Of a stretch of 64,000 nt of DNA, positions 1-8,905 are shown one piece after another. Positions within the stretch are counted from its first letter, which is position 1; each line of letters starts with the position of its first letter. The stretch covers positions 2,480,001-2,544,000 of the forward strand of contig NZ_CP089312.1 of NCBI RefSeq assembly GCF_021545335.1, written 5' to 3'. The translations under genes and the position numbers were made by a program. Source of the stretch: Streptomyces sp. GQFP (GTDB taxonomy: Bacteria > Actinomycetota > Actinomycetes > Streptomycetales > Streptomycetaceae). The notes beneath the pieces were generated by a model. It had not been told where the DNA came from and did not search any database. It saw nothing but the letters and a program-made list of their open reading frames with translations.

Positions 1-145
1 GCCACCCCTTCCGGACACATCGACCACACCGAAGTCGATCTTAGGTTCGAAAGGGGTGGTTTCGGGCCGACGTAGGTGTTTCACAGGAAACCCGGACCGT
101 ACTGGAACATTCCGACCGCTCTCGGCACCGCCGTCGCCCCCGCCC
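1..145. other. Intergenic edge with 9-bp inverted repeat
   Basis: No gene is visible downstream of cdsA before the window edge. A perfect 9-bp inverted repeat (CCACCCCTT at 2-10, AAGGGGTGG at 51-59) has a 40-base spacer. That loop is long for a terminator, so its role is unclear. Confidence 0.4.
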
Positions 146-1267
146 TCAGCCCACGAAGGCGACGAAGAGCAGCCACACCACAGGAGCCGTGGGCAGCAAC
201 GAGTCCAGCCGGTCCATGATCCCGCCGTGGCCCGGCAGCAGCGTGCCCATGTCCTTGATGCCCAGGTCCCGCTTGATCATGGACTCGCCGAGGTCGCCGA
301 GCGTGGCGCTGACCGCGACCGCGAGGCCGAGCAAGAGCCCCTGCCACCAGGTGCCGTCGTCGATCGCGAGCTCCATCAGCAGCGCGCCCGCCACCATCGC
401 GAAGAGGACCGCCCCCAGCATGCCCTCGCGGGTCTTGCCGGGGCTGATGCGGGGGGCGAGCTTGTGCTTGCCGAAGCGCCAGCCGATCGCGTACGCCCCG
501 GTGTCGCTGACCACGGTCAGCACCAGGAACGTCATGACGCGCTGCGCACCGTCGTCGGCGGTGAGCATCATCGCGACGAACGTGGCCAGGAAGGGGACGT
601 AGAAGGCCGCGAAGACGCCCGCCGTGACGTCCTTGAGGTAGCCCTCCGGTGGTTCCGTCATACGCCAGACCAGGACAGCGAGCGCGGTGAGCGCCATCGC
701 GACCCACGCGCCCTCGGCACCCCGGACGTATCCGGAGACGACCATCGCGGCCCCGCCGAGCGCGAGCGGCACCAGGGGTGCCTTGATGCCCTTGCGCTCC
801 TGGAGCCGGGACGTCAGCTCCCACAGGCCGACCACGACGGCGACGACTATCACGCCGACGAAGACGGCCTTGACGACGAACAGCGACGCGAGGATCACCG
901 CACCGAGCCCGATGGCGACCCCTATGGCCGCGCCCAGGTCCCGGCCCGCGCTCTTCTTCTGCGGGGCGGGCTGGGCGGCGTCGTCGGGCGTGGGCATGGA
1001 ATCCGGCTTCTGCGGCACCGTCCCGTGGGGCTGCGCCTGTGGCGTCTCGTCGCGGAACAAGGGGCCGCCCGGCCGAGCGGCCCCCCGGTCGTCATCCTGG
1101 TCCCCGCCATGTGCGGGTACGTCGGGCACGATGGGCATGGGGCGAGTCTGCTGCGCGTGGTGCGCATCGTACGCGGGACCCGCCGGGGCAGCCCCCTGGA
1201 CAGGCCCCCCGTCGGACGGCCCCCAGTACCCGGCGTGTGGCGGCGCCCCCCAGGAAGAGTCGTTCAT
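146..1267 (-). CDS. cdsA: Phosphatidate cytidylyltransferase (CDP-diglyceride synthase)
   Basis: This membrane enzyme makes CDP-diacylglycerol from phosphatidate and CTP, the branch point of phospholipid synthesis. The family signature is near the C-terminus: KRDLGIKDMG followed by PGHGGIMDRLD. The protein has 373 residues. The first ~120 are Pro/Gln/Gly-rich and probably cytosolic, and the rest is a series of hydrophobic segments. The ATG shares its A with the frr stop (TGATG), which implies translational coupling and places cdsA at the end of a pyrH-frr-cdsA run. Confidence 0.95.
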   Translation of the reverse strand: MNDSSWGAPPHAGYWGPSDGGPVQGAAPAGPAYDAHHAQQTRPMPIVPDVPAHGGDQDDDRGAARPGGPLFRDETPQAQPHGTVPQKPDSMPTPDDAAQPAPQKKSAGRDLGAAIGVAIGLGAVILASLFVVKAVFVGVIVVAVVVGLWELTSRLQERKGIKAPLVPLALGGAAMVVSGYVRGAEGAWVAMALTALAVLVWRMTEPPEGYLKDVTAGVFAAFYVPFLATFVAMMLTADDGAQRVMTFLVLTVVSDTGAYAIGWRFGKHKLAPRISPGKTREGMLGAVLFAMVAGALLMELAIDDGTWWQGLLLGLAVAVSATLGDLGESMIKRDLGIKDMGTLLPGHGGIMDRLDSLLPTAPVVWLLFVAFVG

Positions 1268-1824
1268 CAGACTTCGAGAAGCTCCGCTTCCTTGTGCTTG
1301 AGAAGCTCGTCCACCTGTGCGACGTACTTCGCGGTGGTGTCGTCGAGCTCCTTCTCCGCGCGGCGGCCCTCGTCCTCGCCGACCTCGCCGTCCTTGACGA
1401 ACTTGTCGATGGCGTCCTTGGCCTTGCGGCGGATGGACCGGATCGAGATCTTGGAGTCCTCGGCCTTGGTCCGGGCGACCTTGATGTAGTCCTTGCGGCG
1501 CTCCTGGGTGAGTTCGGGGAACACCACGCGGATGATGTTTCCGTCGTTGCTCGGGTTGACGCCGAGGTCGGAGTCCCGGATCGCCTGCTCGATGTTGCGC
1601 AGCGCGCTCTTGTCGAACGGGGTCACCACGGCCATGCGCGGTTCGGGCACGGAGAACGAGGCCAGTTGGTTGATCGGCGTCAGCGCGCCGTAGTAGTCGG
1701 CCACGATCTTGTTGAACATCGCCGGGTGCGCACGACCGGTGCGGATCGCGGCGAAGTCCTCCTTGGCGACCACGACGGCCTTCTCCATCTTCTCCTCGGC
1801 CTCGAGGAGGGTCTCTTCGATCAC
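1267..1824 (-). CDS. frr: Ribosome recycling factor
   Basis: RRF splits post-termination 70S ribosomes together with EF-G. The 185-residue protein has the family length and conserved core, including IRTGRAHP near residue 30 and [14 protein letters not shown] near residue 130. I chose the GTG at 1824 ([14 protein letters not shown]), preceded by AGGAG at about six bases. An in-frame extension of 35 residues to 1929 exists, but it is Pro/Thr-rich and unlike the family. The gene is followed by cdsA with a one-base overlap. Confidence 0.95.
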   Translation of the reverse strand: MIEETLLEAEEKMEKAVVVAKEDFAAIRTGRAHPAMFNKIVADYYGALTPINQLASFSVPEPRMAVVTPFDKSALRNIEQAIRDSDLGVNPSNDGNIIRVVFPELTQERRKDYIKVARTKAEDSKISIRSIRRKAKDAIDKFVKDGEVGEDEGRRAEKELDDTTAKYVAQVDELLKHKEAELLEV

Positions 1825-1977
1825 CACTTGCTCCTGCGTGTCTTGAGTAGGCCCGGCTGCTGTTCGGTCAGGGTCGGCGGCCGGCTGCGTCGCGTCTTCT
1901 TCCTGCACGGTTCCCGACCGGCAGGCCATTGTCCATCCCCCGCTCAGGGTCCGTCCCCGGGCAGGGCTGATCCCTGG

Positions 1978-2736
1978 TCAGTCCCGGCTGCCCTGTTCAC
2001 CGACGAGAGTGCCGATCTTCTCACCCTTGACGGCCCGCGCGATATTGCCCTCGGTCAGAAGCTCGAAGACGAGGATCGGGAGCTTGTTGTCGCGGCACAG
2101 CGTGATCGCGGTCATGTCGGCGACCTTGAGGTCCCGGGTGATGACCTCGCCGTAGCCGAGCGAGTCGAACTTGACGGCTTCGGGGTTGGTCTTCGGGTCG
2201 GAGTCGTAGACCCCGTCCACGCCGTTCTTGCCCATCAGCAGCGCCTCGGCGTCGATCTCCAGGGCGCGCTGTGCGGCGGTCGTGTCGGTGGAGAAGTACG
2301 GCATGCCCATACCGGCGCCGAAGATGACCACACGGCCCTTCTCCAGGTGCCGTACGGCGCGCAGCGGGATGTACGGCTCGGCGACCTGCCCCATGGTGAT
2401 GGCGGTCTGGACCCGGCTGTCGATGCCCTCCTTCTCCAGGAAGTCCTGGAGGGCGAGGCAGTTCATGACGGTGCCGAGCATGCCCATGTAGTCCGAACGG
2501 GCCCGGTCCATGCCGCGCTGCTGGAGTTCCGCGCCGCGAAAGAAGTTGCCGCCGCCGATGACGACGGCGATCTGCGAGCCGTCGCGCACGACGGCCGCGA
2601 TCTCGCGGGCAATCTTGTGCACCACGTCAGGGTCGACGCCCAGGCCCCCGCCGCCGGAGAAGGCCTCTCCGGACAGCTTCAGCATGAACCGGCCGCGTAC
2701 CTTGCCGTCTTCGCTCTTCTGGGCCTTGGTGGTCAT
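1978..2736 (-). CDS. pyrH: Uridylate kinase (UMP kinase)
   Basis: This hexameric amino-acid-kinase-family enzyme phosphorylates UMP to UDP in pyrimidine synthesis. Visible motifs are the N-terminal [10 protein letters not shown], the glycine-rich [12 protein letters not shown] and the C-terminal [11 protein letters not shown]. The length is 252 residues. The ATG at 2736 fits the family start ([10 protein letters not shown]); an in-frame ATG at 2781 would add 15 unrelated residues. frr follows after about 150 bases. The upstream gap to tsf (2737-2939) has a 12-bp palindrome at 2898-2909 and probably carries the promoter. Confidence 0.95.
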   Translation of the reverse strand: MTTKAQKSEDGKVRGRFMLKLSGEAFSGGGGLGVDPDVVHKIAREIAAVVRDGSQIAVVIGGGNFFRGAELQQRGMDRARSDYMGMLGTVMNCLALQDFLEKEGIDSRVQTAITMGQVAEPYIPLRAVRHLEKGRVVIFGAGMGMPYFSTDTTAAQRALEIDAEALLMGKNGVDGVYDSDPKTNPEAVKFDSLGYGEVITRDLKVADMTAITLCRDNKLPILVFELLTEGNIARAVKGEKIGTLVGEQGSRD

Positions 2737-2939
2737 GGAGAATCTCGCCTCTTCACGTGTCACACATACGAAGAAGGCCACTGCCGGTGGGGTGTCGATC
2801 GCATCCCATGCTCGGCAATGGCCTCCTCGTCAGATCTGCTGTCGTCCGCCACGCGCGCGTGCGTGACGGCGTACGCGCGTGACTGCCGTCGACCCTATAG
2901 GCATGCCTACGCGGGCCGCGCGTCGATCGCGGTACGGAC

Positions 2940-3776
2940 TCAGATGCCGACCTTGATGCGCGTGAAGCGCTTCAGGGTGACACCGGCCTCGTCCAGGACC
3001 TTCTGGACGGACTTCTTGTTGTCCAGGGCGTACGGCTGGCCGAGCAGCGTGGCGTCCTTGAAGAAGCCGTTGACGCGACCCTCGACGATCTTCGGCAGGG
3101 CGGCCTCGGGCTTGCCCTCGGCGCGGGTGGTCTCCTCGGCGACACGGCGCTCGGTCTCGACGACCTCGGCCGGCACGTCCTCCTTGGAGAGGTACTTCGG
3201 CGCGAAGGCGGCGATGTGCTGGGCGATGCCCTTGGCGACGTCGGCGTTGGGCTTGTCCAGCTCGACGAGGACACCGATCTGCGGGGGCAGATCGGGCATC
3301 GTGCGGTGCATGTACGCCAGCACGAAACCGTCCGCGTACTGCGCGAAGCGGTCCAGGACGATCTTCTCGCCCAGGTTGGCGTTGGCCTCGTCGACGTACG
3401 CCTGAACCGTCTTGCCGGCCTCGATCTCGGAGGCGAGCAGCGCCTCCAGGTCGGCCGGGGAGGTCTTGGCGACGTGCTCGGCGAGCGCGTTGGCAGCGGC
3501 CTGGAACTTCTCGCCCTTGGCGACGAAGTCCGTCTCGCACTTCAGCTCGACGAGGACACCGGAGGTGTTGTCGTCGGCGATCAGGGAGACGACGGCGCCG
3601 TTCTCGGCGGACCGGCCCTCGCGCTTGGCGACGCCCTTCTGGCCCTTGATGCGCAGGGCCTCTACGGCCTTGTCGACATCGCCCTCGGCCTCGTCCAGCG
3701 CCTTCTTGCAGTCCATCATGCCGGCGCCGGTGAGCTCACGGAGCTTCTTGACGTCGGCGGCGGTGTAGTTCGCCAT
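2940..3776 (-). CDS. tsf: Translation elongation factor Ts
   Basis: EF-Ts is the nucleotide exchange factor for EF-Tu. The 278-residue protein has the N-terminal UBA-like domain with [15 protein letters not shown] (about residues 17-31), then the core with [14 protein letters not shown] (about 77-90). It lies downstream of rpsB with a hairpin between them, the classic rpsB-tsf pair. The start is an ATG in the conserved position ([16 protein letters not shown]). Confidence 0.96.
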   Translation of the reverse strand: MANYTAADVKKLRELTGAGMMDCKKALDEAEGDVDKAVEALRIKGQKGVAKREGRSAENGAVVSLIADDNTSGVLVELKCETDFVAKGEKFQAAANALAEHVAKTSPADLEALLASEIEAGKTVQAYVDEANANLGEKIVLDRFAQYADGFVLAYMHRTMPDLPPQIGVLVELDKPNADVAKGIAQHIAAFAPKYLSKEDVPAEVVETERRVAEETTRAEGKPEAALPKIVEGRVNGFFKDATLLGQPYALDNKKSVQKVLDEAGVTLKRFTRIKVGI

Positions 3777-3821
3777 GATTCTCGGAGTCTCTCTCGAAGT
3801 CTGAAAGATCTACGGATCGAA

Positions 3822-3850
3822 GGCGGGGGCCCGATGGAGGTGCCCCCGCC
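3822..3850 (-). terminator. rpsB-tsf intergenic hairpin
   Basis: A perfect 9-bp GC-only stem (GGCGGGGGC at 3822-3830, GCCCCCGCC at 3842-3850) with an 11-base loop lies right after rpsB. There is no T-run. It could attenuate read-through into tsf or protect mRNA ends. Confidence 0.6.
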
Positions 3851-3874
3851 GTCAACAACCCGAAGGGGTGAGGG

Positions 3875-4813
3875 TCAGGCCTGCTCGGCGTCCGCGGCCG
3901 GAGCCTCGGCGACGGGAGCCTCGACGGGGGCCTCAGCGGCGACCTCGGCCTCGGCGGCGGCCTCGACCGGAGCCTCGGCCTCGACGGGGGCCTCAGCGGC
4001 AGCGGCCTCGGCGGCGGGCGCCTCGGCGTCGTCAGCCTTCTTCTCGCCCTCGAGGAGGTCGCGCTCCCACTCGGCGAGGGGCTCGGCGACGGCCTTCTCG
4101 CCCTTGTCACCGGTGTTGACGCCGGAACGGGAGATGAGGCCCTCGGCGACAGCGTCGGCGATCACGCGGGTGAGCAGGGTGACGGAGCGGATCGCGTCGT
4201 CGTTGCCCGGGATCTTGTAGTCGACCTCGTCGGGGTCGCAGTTGGTGTCGAGGATCGCGACGACCGGAATGTTGAGCTTCCGGGCCTCACCAACGGCGAT
4301 GTGCTCCTTCTTGGTGTCCACGATCCAGACGGCGCTGGGCACCTTCTGCATCTCGCGGATACCACCGAGGGTCTTCTCCAGCTTGGCCTTCTCGCGCGAG
4401 AGCACGAGAAGCTCCTTCTTGGTCAGACCGGACGCGGCGACGTCCTCGAAGTCGATCTGCTCGAGCTCCTTGAGGCGCTGCAGACGCTTGTAGACGGTCG
4501 AGAAGTTGGTGAGCATGCCGCCCAGCCAGCGCTGGTTGACGTAGGGCATGCCGACGCGGGTCGCCTGCTCGGCGATCGCCTCCTGCGCCTGCTTCTTCGT
4601 GCCGACGAACATGACCGTGCCGCCGTGGGCGACGGTCTCCTTGACGAACTCGTAGGCGCGGTCGATGTACGACAGCGACTGGAGCAGGTCGATGATGTAG
4701 ATGCCGTTGCGCTCCGTGAAGATGAAGCGCTTCATCTTCGGGTTCCAACGACGGGTCTGGTGACCGAAGTGGACGCCGCTTTCCAGCAGCTCCCGCATCG
4801 TGACGACGGCCAT
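3875..4813 (-). CDS. rpsB: 30S ribosomal protein S2
   Basis: S2 is a late-assembling 30S protein. The 312-residue protein has the family core ([14 protein letters not shown] near the N-terminus and [10 protein letters not shown] near residue 95). Its C-terminal ~60 residues are an Ala/Glu/Pro/Val-rich acidic tail built from imperfect EAPVEA-like repeats, a feature of actinobacterial S2. The ATG at 4813 has AAGGAG upstream at good spacing. The longer in-frame reading up to 5026 is not supported. Confidence 0.96.
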   Translation of the reverse strand: MAVVTMRELLESGVHFGHQTRRWNPKMKRFIFTERNGIYIIDLLQSLSYIDRAYEFVKETVAHGGTVMFVGTKKQAQEAIAEQATRVGMPYVNQRWLGGMLTNFSTVYKRLQRLKELEQIDFEDVAASGLTKKELLVLSREKAKLEKTLGGIREMQKVPSAVWIVDTKKEHIAVGEARKLNIPVVAILDTNCDPDEVDYKIPGNDDAIRSVTLLTRVIADAVAEGLISRSGVNTGDKGEKAVAEPLAEWERDLLEGEKKADDAEAPAAEAAAAEAPVEAEAPVEAAAEAEVAAEAPVEAPVAEAPAADAEQA

Positions 4814-5018
4814 GGCCGTTCTCCTTGTGTTTCTCGGTTGTGCCGCGGGTACCGGCCGGCACCCGCGCCTGACGCCCGATTTGCGCCTTGCCGCGAGGGA
4901 CCGAGAGGCGCTGACACCGACTCCATACGGGGCCTGATGTCGGGGCGTGCGAAGTCGACCCGGTGACCCGGATCGCCAAAGGAAGTGTACGGGACCCGCG
5001 GGGCCCCGGGTGACGCCG

Positions 5019-5045
5019 TTGTCCACAACCGGTCAGTACTCCACA
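5019..5045 (+). promoter_or_regulatory. DnaA-box pair upstream of rpsB
   Basis: TTGTCCACA at 5019-5027 matches the Streptomyces DnaA-box consensus exactly. A weaker TACTCCACA lies at 5037-5045, exactly 18 bases on in the same orientation. The pair sits between divergent rpsB (minus) and the M23 peptidase gene (plus). A possible rpsB -10, TACACT on the minus strand at 4984-4989, lies about 30 bases away. Binding is inferred from the motif only. Confidence 0.5.
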
Positions 5046-5085
5046 GGCCCGCACGAACCACCGCGAATCGCGCCAGCCTCCTCCC

Positions 5086-5661
5086 ATGCGAGCGAACCGA
5101 GGAGCGTGCTGGACCGTGGGCCTGCTACTGACACTGACGACGTCGACGGCACAGGGAGCTGCCGGACCCGACCCACTCACGCCGAACGCCCCTCCCACCC
5201 CCACGCTCGCCCGGTCCTGGCCCGTGGGCACCCGCCCCCTGGTCCTACGGGCATGGGAACCACCCCCGACGCCCTACGCGAGGGGCCACCGAGGCGTGGA
5301 CCTGGCCGCAACGCCGGGCGCCCCGGTCCGAGCGGTGGCCCCGGGCCGAGTGCACTTCGCGGGCCGGGTGGCAGGCCGGGGAGTCGTCTCGGTGGAACTC
5401 ACGGGCACAGGCACTCCGCCCCTACGAACAACGTACGAGCCGGTGACGGCAGCACTGAAGAAGGGAGCGGAGGTAAAGGCGGGCGAGATGGTAGGCACGG
5501 TGGAACCAGAAGGCACCCACTGCCCGACGACGTGCGTGCACTGGGGCCTCCTACGAGGCAACACCTACCTGGACCCGCTCACACTCCTACCCCCATGGCT
5601 CCTACGCAGGGGCCCGTCCCGCCTACTACCGGTACAAGGCGTACCCCTGCCGCAGCCCTAG
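5086..5661 (+). CDS. Secreted M23-family metallopeptidase
   Basis: This 191-residue protein has an N-terminal hydrophobic stretch (WTVGLLLTLTTSTAQGAA, about residues 9-26) that looks like a signal peptide, then an M23/LytM domain. Zinc-ligand motifs are visible: GHRGVDLA supplies His68 and Asp72, and VHWGL near residue 150 supplies the later His. The likely role is cutting peptidoglycan cross-links outside the cell, or binding cell wall. It is divergent from rpsB. No clear Shine-Dalgarno precedes the ATG. Confidence 0.85.
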   Translation: MRANRGACWTVGLLLTLTTSTAQGAAGPDPLTPNAPPTPTLARSWPVGTRPLVLRAWEPPPTPYARGHRGVDLAATPGAPVRAVAPGRVHFAGRVAGRGVVSVELTGTGTPPLRTTYEPVTAALKKGAEVKAGEMVGTVEPEGTHCPTTCVHWGLLRGNTYLDPLTLLPPWLLRRGPSRLLPVQGVPLPQP

Positions 5662-5696
5662 CCTACGGGCGGCAACCGCCCACCCAGCCGCCTAGC

Positions 5697-5750
5697 CTGC
5701 GGGCATGCGTGCCGCCAGGGGCGGCACGGGTGGGCGCAGGCGGCACCCCG
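5697..5750 (+). repeat. Dispersed intergenic repeat, copy 1 (inverted copy at 18363)
   Basis: This 54-base element differs from the reverse complement of 18363-18415 by a single extra G. Its centre is a hairpin with an 8-bp stem (GTGCCGCC / GGCGGCAC) and a 3-base loop. It lies in the gap between the M23 gene and the TetR gene, which converge here, so it may also act as a terminator. Confidence 0.75.
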
Positions 5751-5796
5751 CAAGCGCGGGCAAGCGAAAATCCCCCGACCCCAGCGACACCCACCC

Positions 5797-6387
5797 TCAG
5801 CCCCGCACACCCCGCAGAGCCACCCCCACAGCCGCATCCGTAATCACCGCAGGATCCTCAGCAACCCCGAACTCGATCCGCCGCACAGCAGCATCGACAA
5901 CCCCCTGCAGCAACATCGCAGCCAGCCGAGGCTCCGCATGCCCGATGTCCCGCAACGCCTCGACCACCATCGCGACCAGCCCACCGTGCGCGGCCCGGAT
6001 CTTCTCCCGGGCCCCCGCATCCAGCTCACTCGCCGAGATCGCCACCACGGCCCGATGCCGCCGATCCCCCACCAGCGCGAGCTGCCGACGCACATACGCC
6101 TCGACCTTGCCCTCGGGCCCCTCCGCAGCAGCCATCGCCGCCTCGACCTCGGCAGCCCAGACCGGGAAGTCGACCTCGCACAACTCCTCGACGACGGCCG
6201 CCCGCGACCGGAAGTACTCATAGACGGACGACCGCGCGAGCCCCGTCCGCTCGGCCAGGGCCGGGAAGGTCAGCGCCTCCGTCCCGCCCTCGGACAGCAG
6301 GGACCTCGCCGCGTCCAGCAGGGCGGCTCGCTGCATCGACCGGTGCTCGGCCACGGAGGCCGCTCGAATCCTTGGCACGTCAACCAC
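5797..6387 (-). CDS. TetR-family transcriptional regulator
   Basis: The 196-residue protein has an N-terminal helix-turn-helix typical of TetR (FPALAERTGLARSSVYEYF, about residues 41-59), then a helical ligand and dimerisation domain with no family-specific signature I recognise. The start is a GTG at 6387; a second GTG three codons later is possible. The gene lies just downstream of whiG in the same direction (28-base gap). Target and ligand are unknown. Confidence 0.85.
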   Translation of the reverse strand: MVDVPRIRAASVAEHRSMQRAALLDAARSLLSEGGTEALTFPALAERTGLARSSVYEYFRSRAAVVEELCEVDFPVWAAEVEAAMAAAEGPEGKVEAYVRRQLALVGDRRHRAVVAISASELDAGAREKIRAAHGGLVAMVVEALRDIGHAEPRLAAMLLQGVVDAAVRRIEFGVAEDPAVITDAAVGVALRGVRG

Positions 6388-6415
6388 TGTACGGACGCAC
6401 GGCCCCGGAGGGGAG

Positions 6416-7258
6416 TCAGCGCCCGAAGCTCGCCAGTTTCGCGCGCAGTTGCAGGACCGACTTGGTGTGGATCTGACTGACCCGGCTCTCGGTCACGCCC
6501 AGTACGTTGCCGATCTCCGCGAGGGTGAGCCCCTCGTAGTAGTACAGCGTCACGACGGTCTTCTCCCGGTCGGGCAGTGTGTTGATCGCCCGCGCAAGGA
6601 ACCGCCGCAGCTCCCGCCCCTCGGCCACCTCGACCGGGTTGTCGGCGGCGGTGTCCTCCAGGGTGTCCATGAGGCTCAGCCGGTCGCCGCCCTCACCCCC
6701 CGCGTGCAACAGCTCCTCCAGCGCGACCACGTTCGCCAGCGACAACTGGCTGAACACGGCGTGGAGTTCGTCGACGGCGATGCCCATCTCGGCGGCCACC
6801 TCGCCCTCCGACGGCGTCCGCCGCAGCCGCGCCTCCAGCGTCGCGTACGCCCGCTCCACGTTGCGCGCCTTCTGCCGTACCGACCGCGGAATCCAGTCCA
6901 GCGCCCGCAGTTCGTCGATCATCGCGCCCCGGATGCGCGTGATCGCGTACGTCTCGAACTTGATCTCCCGCTCGATGTCGAACTTCTCGATCGCGTCGAT
7001 CAGCCCGAACACCCCGGAGGAGACGAAGTCCGCCTGTTCGACATTGGGCGGCAGCCCGACGCTCACCCGGCCGGCGACGTACTTCACGAGCGGCGAGTAG
7101 TGCAGGATCAGCTGCTCGCGCAGCCGCTCGTCGCCCGTCGTCTTGTACGAACGCCACAGCTCGTCGAGCGTCGAAGGAGCGGGCGGGCGCCCGCTACCGC
7201 CGTCGCGGGCGGCCGGTGGGGCCGCCGCCCGGTCGGACCCGGAGGTGTGCTGGGGCAT
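6416..7258 (-). CDS. whiG: RNA polymerase sigma factor WhiG
   Basis: WhiG is the FliA-like sigma factor that starts sporulation in aerial hyphae of Streptomyces. The 280-residue protein has region 2 ([19 protein letters not shown] then LDWIPRSVR), region 3 and region 4 ([22 protein letters not shown]). Its length equals that known for S. coelicolor WhiG. The ATG at 7258 gives MPQHTSGSD; an upstream in-frame extension to 7513 is low-complexity and rejected. Tandem repeats lie about 85 bases upstream of the start. Confidence 0.96.
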   Translation of the reverse strand: MPQHTSGSDRAAAPPAARDGGSGRPPAPSTLDELWRSYKTTGDERLREQLILHYSPLVKYVAGRVSVGLPPNVEQADFVSSGVFGLIDAIEKFDIEREIKFETYAITRIRGAMIDELRALDWIPRSVRQKARNVERAYATLEARLRRTPSEGEVAAEMGIAVDELHAVFSQLSLANVVALEELLHAGGEGGDRLSLMDTLEDTAADNPVEVAEGRELRRFLARAINTLPDREKTVVTLYYYEGLTLAEIGNVLGVTESRVSQIHTKSVLQLRAKLASFGR

Positions 7259-7322
7259 ACGTCGCCTAGTGCCGTTCTGCCGTGAACCGGTGGTGTCTGG
7301 ATGAGTGCCCGGTCGGGCCGTC

Positions 7323-7374
7323 GGTCTGATGCGGTCTGATGTCGAATTACCCGTCTGGTCGAATTGCCTGTCCG
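7323..7374 (-). promoter_or_regulatory. Tandem direct repeats in the whiG upstream region
   Basis: Two adjacent 17-base units, GTCGAATTACCCGTCTG (7341-7357) and GTCGAATTGCCTGTCCG (7358-7374), differ at three positions. Next to them GGTCTGAT occurs twice, ten bases apart (7323-7330 and 7333-7340). They lie 65-117 bases upstream of whiG in a 322-base gap otherwise without a gene, so they are candidate regulator sites. Confidence 0.45.
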
Positions 7375-7580
7375 ACTGCCGGTCTGAGCCGGAATCCACG
7401 TGAGCGTAGCGTGACTGGGGCGTCGCAGTGTGCGAGGTCGGGGGGACGGGGTGTGCGCAGATACGTTCCGCTGGACGCCCTCCAGGGTCGTGGTCGTTGC
7501 CCTGTGTGACCATCGGTGCGGACCAACTGCGGGAAACGGCAAGGGCGTCGGGTATCCCCCGGACGGCCGAACACGCTCGG

Positions 7581-8762
7581 TCAGCACCGGTCTCTCCCGG
7601 ACCGGACGGAGATCATCGCCTCGCGTGTCAACTTCCAGCCGTCGTCGTGTCGTTCGACGTAACCAAGTGATCGGAGCTCGTACAGCCTGGCGACCGCGTC
7701 GTCCTTGGCCGTCGACGCGCCCCGCGCGATGTCGTCCACCGTCGCCGTCCCGCGTGCGGGCAGCGCGGCCAGGACGCGTTCCGCCGCCGGTTCCAGCAGG
7801 TCGCGCGGGAGCACCGGCCCGCGCCGGTCCGGCGCCAGCTCGCCCATGTCCCCGACCAGCTCGGCGACTTCCGCGGCGTCGGTGACCAGCATCGCGTCCC
7901 CGCGCAGGAGTTCGTGCACGCCCGCGGAGAGCCCGCTGGTGGCGGGTCCCGGCACCCCTATCGTGAACCGCCCCAGCCGCTGCGCCGCCCGCGCGGTGAC
8001 GAGCGAACCGCTGCGATACGCGGCCTCGACGACCACGGTCCCCCGGGTGAGGGCCGCGATCACCCGGTTCCGCTGCACGAACCGACTCTGCGTCGGATGA
8101 TCACCGGGCGGCAACTCCCCGACCACCAGCCCCTGTTCGGCGATTCTGGTGATCAGCTGGGTGTGCCCGCGCGGGTAGGGCCGGTCGACCCCGCAGGCGA
8201 GTACGGCGACGGTGGCCCCGCCCGCACCGAGCGCACCCCGGTGCGCGGCCCCGTCCACCCCGTACGCCCCGCCCGACACCACCACCCACCCCCGCTCCGC
8301 AAGCCCGGCGGCGAGTGTGGCCGCCATATGAGCCCCGTACTCGGTGCAGGCCCGGGCACCCACGACCGCGACGGACCGCAGCGCCCACATCCGCAGACTG
8401 GGCCGCCCACGCACCCACAACCCCACCGGCCGCGCATCCCCGAGATCGTCGAGCTGGGCCGGCCACTCGAGCCCGCCGGGCCACACGAACCGCACTCCGG
8501 CCGCCCGCGCGACGGCGAGATCCCGCTCAGGCTCGGCCTGCGCCGCCCGCGCACACAGCCCCGCCCACCGGGTCCCGGTGACCCCGGTCAGCATGGGCCC
8601 ACCGTCCCGCAGCCGCCGCGCCACCTCCACGGCCCCGCGCTCCCTGATCCACCGCCCTGCGACCTCGTCACCGGGCTCGACGACCCGCGTGAGAAAGACC
8701 CGGGCAACCCCTTCCGCCCCCAACTGATCCCCCACCTCGCCGCCGACCACATCCCCCGTCAC
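7581..8762 (-). CDS. dprA: DNA-processing protein DprA (Smf)
   Basis: DprA loads RecA onto incoming single-stranded DNA; its job in Streptomyces is not settled. The Rossmann core is clear ([14 protein letters not shown], then [18 protein letters not shown] and [15 protein letters not shown]), with a winged-helix-like C-terminus ([23 protein letters not shown]). The length is 393 residues from the GTG at 8762. A longer form from the ATG at 8906, overlapping the comM stop as TGATG, would add 48 Gly-rich residues. Those come from an out-of-frame reading of a comM-end duplicate, so I prefer 8762. Confidence 0.9.
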   Translation of the reverse strand: MTGDVVGGEVGDQLGAEGVARVFLTRVVEPGDEVAGRWIRERGAVEVARRLRDGGPMLTGVTGTRWAGLCARAAQAEPERDLAVARAAGVRFVWPGGLEWPAQLDDLGDARPVGLWVRGRPSLRMWALRSVAVVGARACTEYGAHMAATLAAGLAERGWVVVSGGAYGVDGAAHRGALGAGGATVAVLACGVDRPYPRGHTQLITRIAEQGLVVGELPPGDHPTQSRFVQRNRVIAALTRGTVVVEAAYRSGSLVTARAAQRLGRFTIGVPGPATSGLSAGVHELLRGDAMLVTDAAEVAELVGDMGELAPDRRGPVLPRDLLEPAAERVLAALPARGTATVDDIARGASTAKDDAVARLYELRSLGYVERHDDGWKLTREAMISVRSGRDRC

Positions 8763-8854
8763 GTCAACACCCCGATAGCCGTGGGCACCCCTTGCGGCAC
8801 CCCCCAGCCCGACTGCTGTATCGCCAAGACAACGCCCATCCCGTCGGGCCGGTC
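8748..8854 (-). pseudogene. Diverged duplicate of the comM 3' end
   Basis: Read in one minus-strand frame, 8759-8854 gives DRPDGMGVVLAIQQSG then [15 protein letters not shown] and a stop. This is clearly related to the true ComM end DRPDATDVALALQLRTG then VPRGVPMAIGALA. At DNA level 8748-8804 matches 8895-8951 at 48 of 57 positions, offset by exactly 147 bases. The relic stop overlaps the GTG of dprA (GTGA), as if this were an older comM-dprA junction. Confidence 0.75.
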
Positions 8855-8905
8855 CCGGCCGGCCACCCGACCCACCACCAACCGCGCCTCCACCCACACC
8901 CCCCA

